Shown: positions 36,321 through 44,630 of the stretch, one piece after another
Numbering within the stretch: position 1 is the first letter of the stretch
Layout: every line of letters begins with the position of its first letter
Source: Sporosarcina highlanderae
Lineage (GTDB): Bacteria > Bacillota > Bacilli > Bacillales_A > Planococcaceae
Length of the DNA: 64,000 nt
Direction of reading: 5' to 3'
Assembly (NCBI RefSeq): GCF_030433715.1
Contig: NZ_JAROCC010000011.1
Span: 1 to 64,000 of the forward strand
The notes under the pieces: model-generated
Databases searched by the model: none
The model's input: only the letters and a program-made list of their open reading frames with translations
What the model was told of the DNA's origin: nothing
Position numbers and translations under genes: made by a program

Positions 36321-37071
36321 AACTGCCGCCCCCTAAGGTTGATATGGTCGTCACAAGCCGATCGAAAAACCACTTCCGATCTTTATCGCCTTTCACAATC
36401 TCGGTAAACAATCTACCATCCTTCATGAAAAGGACACGATCGCAATAACTCGCTGCAAATGCATCGTGGGTAACCATCAAAATTGTCGTCCCATACTCAT
36501 TATTCATCAATTGAAATGCCGATAGAAGATCCATCGATGCTTTTGAATCTAATGCACCGGTCGGTTCATCTGCAAGAACGAGCGTCGGATTATGGATAAT
36601 CGCCCGCGCAGCAGCGGTCCGCTGTTTTTGCCCTCCGGATGTTTCAAAAGGATATCGGTCCAAAATCGCCCCTATGCCAAGCTTGCCAGCAATTTCATCA
36701 ATCCTGGAGTCTGTCGTCCCACCAAATTTATTGGAAAACGTCATAGGTAACATGACATTCTCCCGTATCGTCAATGAATCAAGCAAATTATAATCCTGGA
36801 AGATGAACCCTAATCTTGAACGTCTAAACTCGGATAATGGTTCATCGCTCAAACTTGTAATCTCAGTTCCGTTTATACGTACACTTCCCGAGGTCGGTTT
36901 ATCAATCGTAGCCAAAATGTTAAGCAACGTAGTTTTCCCGGCACCCGAAGGCCCCATAATGCCAACAAATTCTCCTTCTTGTACGGTAAAATCGATATCC
37001 TCAAGCACAGAAATTAAATTCGATTTTGTGCCATATACTTTTTGAATTCCTGTCGCCTGCACAACTATATC
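36307..37071 (-). CDS. BceA-type ABC transporter ATPase
   Basis: A 254-residue ABC ATPase of the MacB/BceA group: Walker A GPSGAGKTT near residue 41, Q loop FIFQDYNLLD and Walker B LVLADEPTGALD. The signature reads TSGGQKQRTAAARA, with Thr where LSGGQ is usual, which is common in this branch. The reading frame is open about 45 codons upstream with low-quality sequence; I place the start at the ATG 37071, preceded by GGGGGAACAGG. It is cotranscribed with the permease. Confidence 0.92.
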   Translation of the reverse strand, partial: DIVVQATGIQKVYGTKSNLISVLEDIDFTVQEGEFVGIMGPSGAGKTTLLNILATIDKPTSGSVRINGTEITSLSDEPLSEFRRSRLGFIFQDYNLLDSLTIRENVMLPMTFSNKFGGTTDSRIDEIAGKLGIGAILDRYPFETSGGQKQRTAAARAIIHNPTLVLADEPTGALDSKASMDLLSAFQLMNNEYGTTILMVTHDAFAASYCDRVLFMKDGRLFTEIVKGDKDRKWFFDRLVTTISTLGGGSYDII

Positions 37072-37346
37072 CATCGCCTGTTCCCCCAAATCATCTGATC
37101 GTGATGTCTCCATCATACCGCGCAGCATAGGGGGCATCCATTTAAATAGCGAACAAAACGAACACCGTAACTTACATTTTTGTTCGAAAGTAGCTGCTGC
37201 GCTCAAGATTCATATTTCGCGCTCAAAAAAATAGCATCTACGTTTTTATATAGAAGAATGGATCTTTTTTGCCTTTAAAAATGGGGGAGCTGGGCACATT
37301 GTTCAGTATAAGCATTATGCTTGTGGCAAAGGAGAAGTGGTGGAAA

Positions 37347-38060
37347 TTGAAAATTCATCCTATACATCCGCTTAATATCAATCCCGACGAATTCATTTCC
37401 ATCCAGGAAAAGTTGGCCCATAAAGTTGATGTCAGCCAACCCCTCTATCTTCATGATATCCAGACCGTCGCCGGAGTGGATGTAGCCTATTCAAGCGAGA
37501 ATGGAAAAGAGCTGGGCTTCAGTCATATTGCGGTTTTCGACCTCGCTACGATGGAGGTCATAGAGCGTGCAGAGAGCCGCGGTCATATTACAGTTCCATA
37601 CATGCCGGGCTATCTTGCATTTCGTGAACTGCCTTTAATCATCGAGGCGGCAAAAAAGTTAAGAAATACACCCGACCTATTTCTATTCGACGGCAATGGA
37701 ATACTGCATCCAAGGAAAATGGGAATCGCAACGCATGCCTCCTTTTTCCTTGGAACCCCAACTATTGGAGTTGCCAAAACATATCTTAAAGTCGGTGATT
37801 CGGAGTTAAACGAGCCTGCACAGGAGAAAGGTAGTAAAACTGATATTGTCGTGAATGGGGAAACAATCGGCCGTGTTCTTCGGACATCAGAAGGAGTAAA
37901 ACCGGTCTATATTTCCCCTGGTAATCAAATTGACATGGAATCCTCGACAAGGATAACCCTATTGCTAACCGGATCAGAAAGTCGACTGCCTATTCCGGTT
38001 CGCGTTGCAGATATCGCGACGAGGGTTATGCGACAGAGTTGGAGAAAGGAGTACGATTAA
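37347..38060 (+). CDS. nfi: Endonuclease V
   Basis: About 237 residues. The catalytic acidic residues are visible in GVDVAY, in PYMPGYLAFRE and in LFLFDGNGILHPRKMGIATH, the three conserved regions of endonuclease V. It cleaves at the second phosphodiester bond 3' to deaminated bases such as hypoxanthine, in DNA or RNA. An upstream frame is open to 37269, but the TTG at 37347 gives family length and has GGTGG and AAAGGAG upstream. It is divergent from the Bce operon. Confidence 0.92.
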   Translation: MKIHPIHPLNINPDEFISIQEKLAHKVDVSQPLYLHDIQTVAGVDVAYSSENGKELGFSHIAVFDLATMEVIERAESRGHITVPYMPGYLAFRELPLIIEAAKKLRNTPDLFLFDGNGILHPRKMGIATHASFFLGTPTIGVAKTYLKVGDSELNEPAQEKGSKTDIVVNGETIGRVLRTSEGVKPVYISPGNQIDMESSTRITLLLTGSESRLPIPVRVADIATRVMRQSWRKEYD

Positions 38061-38088
38061 AACATGACCATACCGAACGGCGTAGTCA

Positions 38089-38940
38089 TCATTTACATCG
38101 TCCAATCTCCCTTTCCAGTTCTTCGTAAAAGCGAGATGATACTTTCCGCTCAAGTCGGAGCGCCATAACTAAACTAAACTTATGTATCCCCATCATGAGA
38201 AAGCCCGATAGAATTTGATCGTAACGCGTGTTAAATGGCCACGGTAATTCGATTGGAAAGGCTTCTGTAAAAGAGGGACCACAAAGATGGGCGACGAGTT
38301 GGAGTAAAAGTGGATTGCTCGTAAATCCTAAAATAGCGGTTCCGATGAATAAAAGGCAAGCCGGCGTGATAGCAACACCGCTAATGAAGGCATACCGTTT
38401 CAATTTACATGTGCATCTTCTAAGCAAGGGGACTGGTGATGCAATCGGATGCCACATGCCGAATGAAAGAGTGAATAAAATCAGCAAATAACTGTATTTT
38501 AAAGCCGGAATACTCACTAAGGTTGAAAGAATAATAGGTGTATGATAAAGAAAAAACAGGCCGGCAAATGTATAAAGGGACATGTTTGGAGGAATACGGG
38601 GAATGTTAAACCACCTTGGCCTTTTTAAACGAGGCAGGGTGCCAACTAACTGCTCTGGAATACCTAATAAGATAAGTGGAGGAATGATGAAATAAAGAAT
38701 GCTCATTTGCATCATATGTAAGCTGAATGATAGGTGGCTGATGGTGGCGAATGGACTTCCGATAACAAGTACCAACAATCCAAAACCTGTAAAAAAGGAG
38801 ATAGGTTGAAGACGTGTGATTTCCGCCTTTGCAAATCGATGTACGAAATGGAGATATACGGAAGAAATGCAAGTTACGGCAATAAGCAACGGCCAATTCC
38901 ATGTCAGTTGATTCAAAAGTAAAATATCCAAGCTCGACAC
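38089..38940 (-). CDS. CtaG-family cytochrome c oxidase assembly protein
   Basis: A 283-residue membrane protein with about seven helices and the caa3 CtaG pattern: HFSLHMMQM-like SFSLHMMQMSILYFIIPPLILLG, FLYHTP and GIHKFSLVMALR near the end. In B. subtilis CtaG is needed for a functional caa3 oxidase. No oxidase genes are in this window, so this is probably a second stand-alone copy. It is convergent with nfi, with only 28 bases between the genes. Confidence 0.85.
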   Translation of the reverse strand: MSSLDILLLNQLTWNWPLLIAVTCISSVYLHFVHRFAKAEITRLQPISFFTGFGLLVLVIGSPFATISHLSFSLHMMQMSILYFIIPPLILLGIPEQLVGTLPRLKRPRWFNIPRIPPNMSLYTFAGLFFLYHTPIILSTLVSIPALKYSYLLILFTLSFGMWHPIASPVPLLRRCTCKLKRYAFISGVAITPACLLFIGTAILGFTSNPLLLQLVAHLCGPSFTEAFPIELPWPFNTRYDQILSGFLMMGIHKFSLVMALRLERKVSSRFYEELEREIGRCK

Positions 38941-39027
38941 TAGTCTCCTCCCCTCTGTTAACTGTATGGAAAATCAATATGAGTTATGTCCGTTGCATTT
39001 CAGATAGTATCCTGTAGTATTTGATTA

Positions 39028-39047
39028 GGCACTTAATTTTAAGTGCC
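39028..39047. promoter_or_regulatory. Perfect palindrome upstream of the VOC gene
   Basis: GGCACTT-AATTTT-AAGTGCC is a perfect seven-base inverted repeat 29 bases before the VOC start. It sits where an operator would lie for either the VOC gene or the divergent ctaG-like gene. The cognate regulator is unknown. Confidence 0.45.
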
Positions 39048-39075
39048 AACAACTTATAAAATGGAGTGGAAGAAA

Positions 39076-39453
39076 ATGATTCATACGTTGGGGCAAGTCA
39101 TGTTATACGTTACAAATCAGGATCAATCACGTAGCTTTTTTACGGAGAAATTGGGGTTCCAAGTAATCGGTGAAGAAGATAACGGACAAGGTTTCCGATG
39201 GATCGAGGTTGCTCCGGAGGGCGGGGGGACAAGTATCGTTATCCACAATAAAGAGTTCATTGCTAAAATGAGCCCTGAATTGAATCTTGGGACACCTTCG
39301 TTAATGTTCTTTACAGATAATGTTGACGAGTTATACAACGATCTTAAGAATAAAGATGTTAAGACTGGCGAGATGATGGAGTTGCCTACAGGAAAAGTTT
39401 TCAATTTTGCCGATGATGAGGATAATTATTTTGCTGTAATAGAAAAGAAGTAA
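39076..39453 (+). CDS. VOC-family (glyoxalase-like) protein
   Basis: 125 residues with the vicinal-oxygen-chelate fold: VMLYVTNQDQSRSFFTEKLGFQV at the start and FNFADDEDNYFAVIE at the end. This subgroup (PhnB/YraH-like) covers resistance proteins and isomerases; no specific reaction can be assigned. The ATG at 39076 follows GGAGTGGAAG. A decayed relative lies 170 bases downstream. Confidence 0.85.
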   Translation: MIHTLGQVMLYVTNQDQSRSFFTEKLGFQVIGEEDNGQGFRWIEVAPEGGGTSIVIHNKEFIAKMSPELNLGTPSLMFFTDNVDELYNDLKNKDVKTGEMMELPTGKVFNFADDEDNYFAVIEKK

Positions 39454-39459
39454 TATTAG

Positions 39460-39507
39460 GGCCAGTTACCTACACGAATCTAATTTGTGTTGGTGGCTGG
39501 CTTTTTT
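39460..39507 (+). terminator. Terminator of the VOC gene
   Basis: GCCAGTTACC pairs with GGTGGCTGGC (two mismatches), with an inner ACACGAA/TTTGTGT stem, followed by TTTTTTG. Confidence 0.85.
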
Positions 39508-39621
39508 GCATTTTAACGGGAAGTTTCCTTTTAGGACGTTACGGTTCACTAGGCGTGAATCATTTCAGCAAAAAATACTTGTTTAAATGACTGAAATTTG
39601 GAATAATTGTTATTATGATAG

Positions 39622-39831
39622 AACGATTATGGGGGGATTGCAAAGGGACCCCATGATTTCCCGCATGGTACCCGGATTCAGATAGAAGTGGACTTGATTG
39701 ACGCTGCAATTGAAAAGGCAATAGAAAATGGTGCCATGGTCGTTAGAGAAAAAATGGAATTCGATGATTTTTTTCTTGCTTATTTAGTCGATCCGACTGG
39801 GGTAAGCTTCGGGATTATTCAAAAGAAATAA
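39622..39831 (+). pseudogene. Remnant of a second VOC-family gene
   Basis: A 69-codon open stretch ends at the TAA 39829. It reads GPHDFPHGTRIQIEVD, then AAIEKAIENGAMVV, then YLVDPTGVSFGIIQKK, which is the C-terminal half of a VOC protein. A stop lies directly upstream (39619-39621) and no usable start codon or ribosome site exists, so the N-terminal half is lost. Confidence 0.7.
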
Positions 39832-39892
39832 TCGTGGGATAGGATGAACACAACGGTGTGTGGTTAGCGCATGACGAAAGTAGAGTGATTAG

Positions 39893-40501
39893 ATGTACAT
39901 TCCAAAACAATTCAAAGTTACCGATATGAATGAAATCCGGGATTTTGTCCGAGAAAATTCTTTCGGAACGCTCGTCACTACAAAAAAAGGAAGACCGGTT
40001 GCAACGCATTTGCCTTTCCAGTTCATTCAAAAAGACGATGAATGGTATGTTACCGGGCATATGGCTTATGGCAATCCGCAGTGGCGAACGTTCGAAACGT
40101 GCGAGGAAGTCCTTGTCATGGTTCAGGGTCCGCATGCGTATGTTTCATCTTCTTGGTATTCGCGTGAAAATGTACCGACTTGGAATTATCAAGCAGTTCA
40201 TATGTATGGCAAAGCTATCATCTTAACGGAAGAAGAGTTGGTAGAGGATTTGACAGCGTTGCTCAAGAAATACGAGGGTCATCGTGAAAATGCTGTCCTT
40301 TGGGATACACTTTCTCCAGAGCTTTTAGATAGGGAACTGAAAGGTATTGTCGGTTTTAAGGTCAAAGTAAATGAGATCCAGGCTGCATTTAAATTAAGCC
40401 AAAACCGTAATGAAACCGATTATAACAACATCATTGACCAATTGCGCAATGAAAGAGATTCACAGTCAAAGCAAGTGGCGGATCAAATGGAAAAGAAATG
40501 A
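39893..40501 (+). CDS. PaiB-like FMN-binding protein
   Basis: 202 residues of the PaiB/transcriptional-regulator-like split-barrel family: FGTLVTTKKGRPVATHLPF, then GHMAYGNPQW and VPTWNYQAVHMYG. The fold binds FMN or haem-like ligands. B. subtilis PaiB is described as a negative regulator of sporulation and protease genes, but DNA binding is not evident in this sequence. It is monocistronic, with a terminator after it. Confidence 0.85.
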   Translation: MYIPKQFKVTDMNEIRDFVRENSFGTLVTTKKGRPVATHLPFQFIQKDDEWYVTGHMAYGNPQWRTFETCEEVLVMVQGPHAYVSSSWYSRENVPTWNYQAVHMYGKAIILTEEELVEDLTALLKKYEGHRENAVLWDTLSPELLDRELKGIVGFKVKVNEIQAAFKLSQNRNETDYNNIIDQLRNERDSQSKQVADQMEKK

Positions 40502-40504
40502 AAC

Positions 40505-40551
40505 TTTATGCCTGCCCCGGCACAGAACTTTGCCGGGAGCAGGCATAATTG
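40505..40551 (+). terminator. Terminator-like hairpin after the PaiB-like gene
   Basis: TTATGCCTGC pairs with GCAGGCATAA and inner CCGGCA pairs with TGCCGG. The T tract is weak (TTGTTG). It ends just before the ECF promoter. Confidence 0.7.
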
Positions 40552-40552
40552 T

Positions 40553-40579
40553 TGTAACCGATACAAATCGAGCGTCGTC
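40553..40579 (+). promoter_or_regulatory. ECF-type promoter of the sigma/anti-sigma operon
   Basis: TGTAAC (40553-40558), a 17-base spacer and CGTC (40576-40579) match the TGTAAC-N17-CGWC pattern used by the sigma-X class of ECF factors. It lies 25 bases before the sigma gene, so autoregulation is likely. Confidence 0.75.
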
Positions 40580-40604
40580 TAACGTGTAAGGAAGGGGGGA
40601 GGAC

Positions 40605-41153
40605 ATGGGGCAGTTGGATTGGGAAGAAATGGGCAGAGATGAGCAGATTGAATTTCTCATGGATGAATACGGGGAAGAGATTAAGCGGCTTGTGTTTACA
40701 TACGTAAAAGACCATTCTGCGGCGGAAGACTTGACGCAGGAGATTTTCATAACTATTTACTTGAAGCTTGATTCATTCGCAGGAAAATCATCGATAAAGA
40801 CATGGATCTATTCTATCGCGATTAATAAATGCAAAGATCACTTGAAAAGCTGGCATGTACGAAAGATGACCGTGCAGGAAAATATAAAGGAATTTTTGAA
40901 ATCAAACCGGCGAGGACCTCACGATGAAGTCCTTGAAAAGTTCGAGAGTGAGTGGATTGTCAATCATGTTCTCAAGTTGGCGATGCCATATAGGGAAGTG
41001 ATTTTGCTTTATTACTATAAGCATTTATCAATTAAAGAAGTGGGCGAAATTTTAGCCATTAGCGAAAGTACAGTAAAAGTGAGGCTGCACCGGGGTAGGG
41101 AGAAGTTGAGGAAGTCGTTGGAGCAAATGGAAAGAGGTGAGGTTAATGGATGA
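40605..41153 (+). CDS. ECF-family RNA polymerase sigma factor
   Basis: 182 residues. Region 2 (about 25-90) includes AAEDLTQEIFITIYLKLDSF and IKTWIYSIAINKCKDH. Region 4 (about 125-175) includes AMPYREVILLYYYKHLSIKEVGEI and ESTVKVRLHRGREKL. It resembles sigma-X/YlaC-like ECF factors of Bacillales. The start follows AAGGGGGG. It overlaps the membrane anti-sigma gene by eight bases, and its promoter fits autoregulation. The stimulus is unknown. Confidence 0.93.
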   Translation: MGQLDWEEMGRDEQIEFLMDEYGEEIKRLVFTYVKDHSAAEDLTQEIFITIYLKLDSFAGKSSIKTWIYSIAINKCKDHLKSWHVRKMTVQENIKEFLKSNRRGPHDEVLEKFESEWIVNHVLKLAMPYREVILLYYYKHLSIKEVGEILAISESTVKVRLHRGREKLRKSLEQMERGEVNG

Positions 41154-42759
41154 GAAGTTAAAGGGATTGGATGAAAAATTAGACAAAGTCATTTCGGAGG
41201 ACGATTATTTCACAGAACAGGATAAGCGTCGGATTCGAAATGGAATAAAGAATATGAAAAGCGGTGCCCGGGCGAAACGTTTCAATCCGTTGCCGGCGTT
41301 CCTCACTGCAGTTTCCATCTGTGCATTCCTGGTCATATTAGGCGGAATCGCAGGAAAAGAACTCGGTTTTTTCGCAAATGAAGAACCTCCCGAAGAAATT
41401 GGCCCACCATTGTCGTTGCCAAAGGAAGAAGCTGTGGATATGGAGAATTTCATCTGGAAACGCTACACAATTGAAACAGGGCAGAAAGAAGTTCATTATC
41501 AAGACATCCATGGCAATACGGTCATCTGGTCGGGGAGCGAAAATGTTCCGGATTCCGGTTCATTCGACTTTGACTTGTTCGAGTATAACTTGAAAACTCA
41601 ACGGTTCGGGGAAACATTCCAATCGGAAATAGCCGGGGAATTAACTGATGGGCAAGTGAATGATGATTGGATTACGTGGGTTGATTCCGGTACTGTGGAT
41701 GGCGAATTTGAATGGAGAATCTATGCGCTGAACCGAAGTACAAACGAGAAAAATCTTATCCGCTATTCCAAACAGGTTGCGGGCTATGGAAATCCGCATA
41801 TCGTGAATCCACGACTTTCCCTTAGCACTCATAATAACTTGTTGACTTGGGTTGAGCCTGTAGCGGAAGAGGATAAAGTGGCGATTCAATTGTACGATTT
41901 GGATACCCGTGAACTTGTAACGGTCGATGAAACTACGTATTTTGCGACGTTCCCACAAATTTCGGATCATTATCTTGTTTGGTCCGACTTCGGAGGATAT
42001 GAATTCGCCAAGTATTTGCTGGATCGACGTCAAGTGGACTCAAGGACAGCGAATAAGTTTGAGCTCATGTTCCCGAAGGTGAATGATGAATATGTCGTAT
42101 GGCAGGAAAAGACCGAGACGAATGAAACAAGGCTTGTTGTAATGCTTGTTGAAATGCCTGTGGAATTCGCTTGGAAAGAAACTGAAGTGTTTAAAGGAGA
42201 TATCAACAGCTTTGATATCGGTGAAGATTTTATAATTTGGGAAAGCAACCAAAAAATCTATGTGTATTCACTTGTTCGGAAAGAAACGAAGATGATCGGT
42301 GAAGGTGAATTTCCTACAATTCGCGGTAACATGGCCACATGGCAAATGCCAAAAGAAAGCGGGGAGGATTCGGTGTTACAAGTTGTTGAACTTAAGGCAC
42401 CGGAGCTGACGGACGTCGAATACGGCGCCATAATCAATGTTGACGAATTCGGCGAGAGAGATCTTCGTATTGAAAATGAAGTCGAAACAGTTTTAGCTAG
42501 AGAGGATTTATTCGAAGCCAGGCTGAAGGACACGTTAAAGGGAGCTTATTTGAATGAAGAGGGAATTGCCGTTGTGGACTTTCAACATTTCGGAGAGCTG
42601 GTCGGTTCTTTGGCATGGGAGGATCTTGGTAAACTGATCCCTGCTTTGAATGAAGCGGTTTTCAAGAATCCTAAAGTAAATAAAATCTATTATACATTCG
42701 ACGGTGATTATTATTTATTCGTCAATTGGAGTGAACTGGAGAATGTGTTTTTAAGGTGA
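41146..42759 (+). CDS. Membrane anti-sigma factor with beta-propeller-like sensor
   Basis: About 537 residues. A short basic cytoplasmic part (1-45) precedes one membrane helix (about 46-66). The exterior part contains repeated blade-like units marked by a hydrophobic-x-Trp motif: VIWSGS, ITWVDS, LTWVEP, LVWSDF, VVWQEK, IIWESN and ATWQMP, spaced about 40-55 residues, suggesting a propeller of six or seven blades. A separate C-terminal domain follows (about 425-537). Coupling to the sigma gene implies it holds the sigma factor at the membrane; regulated proteolysis is possible. The start at 41146 has GAGGTGAGG upstream. Confidence 0.8.
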   Translation: MDEKLKGLDEKLDKVISEDDYFTEQDKRRIRNGIKNMKSGARAKRFNPLPAFLTAVSICAFLVILGGIAGKELGFFANEEPPEEIGPPLSLPKEEAVDMENFIWKRYTIETGQKEVHYQDIHGNTVIWSGSENVPDSGSFDFDLFEYNLKTQRFGETFQSEIAGELTDGQVNDDWITWVDSGTVDGEFEWRIYALNRSTNEKNLIRYSKQVAGYGNPHIVNPRLSLSTHNNLLTWVEPVAEEDKVAIQLYDLDTRELVTVDETTYFATFPQISDHYLVWSDFGGYEFAKYLLDRRQVDSRTANKFELMFPKVNDEYVVWQEKTETNETRLVVMLVEMPVEFAWKETEVFKGDINSFDIGEDFIIWESNQKIYVYSLVRKETKMIGEGEFPTIRGNMATWQMPKESGEDSVLQVVELKAPELTDVEYGAIINVDEFGERDLRIENEVETVLAREDLFEARLKDTLKGAYLNEEGIAVVDFQHFGELVGSLAWEDLGKLIPALNEAVFKNPKVNKIYYTFDGDYYLFVNWSELENVFLR

Positions 42760-42778
42760 TAGCAAGTTGATATGGTCG

Positions 42779-42818
42779 ATGCCTGCTTCCGGTATTTATC
42801 GGCGGCAGGCATTTTTGA
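42779..42818 (+). terminator. Terminator of the sigma/anti-sigma operon
   Basis: ATGCCTGC pairs with GCAGGCAT around a TTCCGG-rich loop, followed by TTTTTG. Confidence 0.8.
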
Positions 42819-42890
42819 AATTAATTAATATTTCATACCAATCCAAACACGAGATTGCTATAATCAGGAAAAGGAAAGGGGAGTTGGACG

Positions 42891-43904
42891 ATGATTAGAT
42901 ATCCTTATTTGCCAGATGGCGCAACTATCAGCATTACTGCCCCGTCATCTGGGGTCAGAAAAGAACTGGAGGAGCTTGTAAAACAAGCTGTAGACCGTAT
43001 GGAATCAAAAGGGTTCCGTACTGTTATTGGGGAAACTGTATGGACGCAAGAAAAGGCGAAATCGGCTCCCGCACTTATACGGGCGGAAGAATTGAATAAT
43101 ATGTTGCAAGATGAAGAAATCGATTTGATTTTTCCTCCATGGGGCGGGGAATTATTAATCGAAATCTTGGAGTATCTTGAATTCGAAAATGTTCCTCCGA
43201 AGTGGATCCTAGGATACTCGGACACAAGTGTGCTTCTTCTTGCCCTGACGTTGAAAACAGGAATCGCAACAGCTCATGGAACGAACTTGGTTGATTTACG
43301 TGGGGAGCAATCCGATCCGACAACATCGATGTGGCATACTGTATTGCAAACCAAACACGGTGAAACCGTCAACCAGTATTCTTCCGAAAACTATCAGAAG
43401 AAATGGCAGCATGACAATCCAACGCCATGGGTTTTCCATTTAACCGAAAGGACAAAATGGAAGTCGATTTCCGATGGTCCTATCACTGTGAAAGGCCGTC
43501 TATTGGGTGGTTGTGTGGACGTCATTCGGCACCTTATCGGGACACCTTACGGAGATATCGCTACCTTCCGAAAAGATTTCATTAATAATGAGCCTATTAT
43601 TTGGTACTTCGAGAACTGTGATCTTTCCACTACAGACTTGCGGCGATCGCTTGTTCAGATGAAATACGCAGGCTGGTTTGAAAATTGCTACGGCATTCTG
43701 TTTGGTCGAAGTCCTGCAAATCAGCCTGTAGAAAATTATAATATTGAGGACGTCTACGAAGATCTTGCCCAGGATTTAGGCATACCGATCATCTATGATA
43801 TCGACTGCGGACATGTCCCACCGCAAATTACGTTCATTAACGGGGCATCTGCTGAAGTGATAGTAGAGGATGGGCAGGGGACAGTCATTCAATCTTTCAA
43901 TTAA
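42891..43904 (+). CDS. S66-family peptidase (LD-carboxypeptidase/MccF type)
   Basis: 337 residues of the serine peptidase family S66. The nucleophile serine lies in LGYSDTSVLLLAL near residue 113, with the Glu and His in WYFENCD and DCGHVPPQ. The family includes LD-carboxypeptidases that trim murein tetrapeptides and MccF enzymes that cleave microcin C; this longer form with the C-terminal ENYNIEDVYEDL extension is closer to the MccF-like group. It is not secreted. The start is behind AAAGGGGAG. Confidence 0.88.
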   Translation: MIRYPYLPDGATISITAPSSGVRKELEELVKQAVDRMESKGFRTVIGETVWTQEKAKSAPALIRAEELNNMLQDEEIDLIFPPWGGELLIEILEYLEFENVPPKWILGYSDTSVLLLALTLKTGIATAHGTNLVDLRGEQSDPTTSMWHTVLQTKHGETVNQYSSENYQKKWQHDNPTPWVFHLTERTKWKSISDGPITVKGRLLGGCVDVIRHLIGTPYGDIATFRKDFINNEPIIWYFENCDLSTTDLRRSLVQMKYAGWFENCYGILFGRSPANQPVENYNIEDVYEDLAQDLGIPIIYDIDCGHVPPQITFINGASAEVIVEDGQGTVIQSFN

Positions 43905-43996
43905 AAAATAATGAATGGAGTAGAAACGAATAACATAGATATAGAGGAATCACGTCGAATGGCCATTAGGGTTTCAGAAGGGAGGTGTACGTGCTG

Positions 43997-44383
43997 GTGA
44001 AAAACATGATGAACATCAGCAGGGTATTCTTAGGTATCGTATTTCTTGGTGCGGGGATAAACGGATATTTTGTCATCTTTGGCTTGGAGCCTTTTATCGA
44101 TACGAGTCCTGCAGCGATGGCTTTATTCGAATTTACCTATCTCTTGATTGTTGAAAAAACATTGGAAATTCTATGTGGTATTCTGCTCCTTGTTAATCAA
44201 TTTACTCCATTGGCCATTGCAATCTTGGCTCCAATTATCACAAATATCTTTCTGCTACATCTGTTCCTCGATCATTCATTGCTTCCTCTCGCAATCCTGT
44301 TAGTACTTGCCCTTGGGCATTTACTGTTCTGCTATAAAGAAAACTTTCTGGGGATATTGCAAAGGAAAACAAACAAACCATAA
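43997..44383 (+). CDS. DoxX-like small membrane protein (MhqP-like)
   Basis: About 128 residues with four membrane helices, matching DoxX-family membrane oxidoreductases. In B. subtilis the MhqR-controlled operon mhqNOP joins a nitroreductase, a dioxygenase and a DoxX protein, and here the dioxygenase gene is next. The start is uncertain: GTG codons at 43991 and 43997 or ATGs at 44006/44009 follow the GGGAGG site; I give 43997. It is separated from the next genes by a terminator. Confidence 0.75.
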   Translation: MKNMMNISRVFLGIVFLGAGINGYFVIFGLEPFIDTSPAAMALFEFTYLLIVEKTLEILCGILLLVNQFTPLAIAILAPIITNIFLLHLFLDHSLLPLAILLVLALGHLLFCYKENFLGILQRKTNKP

Positions 44384-44388
44384 ACAAA

Positions 44389-44421
44389 AGAGCCCAAACC
44401 GCTCGCGGTGTGGGTTCTTTA
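44389..44421 (+). terminator. Terminator after the DoxX-like gene
   Basis: AGAGCCCAAACC pairs imperfectly with GGTGTGGGTTCT around GCTCGC, followed by TTATAATT. Confidence 0.7.
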
Positions 44422-44454
44422 TAATTGAATAGATACCAGTTCAAAACTAAACTG

Positions 44455-44483
44455 TTGACGTTCCAAAACCAACATGGTAATAT
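44455..44483 (+). promoter_or_regulatory. SigA promoter of the dioxygenase operon
   Basis: TTGACG (44455-44460) and TAATAT (44478-44483) are separated by 17 bases. Transcription would start inside the first MhqR-like box, a position suited to repression. Confidence 0.7.
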
Positions 44484-44502
44484 TATCTCGAATTCAAGAT
44501 AA
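44483..44502. promoter_or_regulatory. MhqR-like operator 1
   Basis: TATCTCGAATTCAAGATA within 44484-44501 is nearly identical to the B. subtilis MhqR operator as I recall it (TATCTCGAATTCGAGATA). It overlaps the promoter's start site. Confidence 0.8.
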
Positions 44503-44582
44503 GTTGAATGTAAGACATTTATTGGACATACTATTAATGTTGAACCATATAGGAGTAAAAGTTTTCTTTTTTTTTTACATGT

Positions 44583-44602
44583 TTATCTCGAATTAAAGAT
44601 AT
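44583..44602. promoter_or_regulatory. MhqR-like operator 2
   Basis: TATCTCGAATTAAAGATA within 44584-44601 repeats operator 1 exactly 100 bases further on and lies about 30 bases before the dioxygenase start. Confidence 0.78.
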
Positions 44603-44630
44603 TTAACTATAATTAAAAGGAGAGAGTAGA

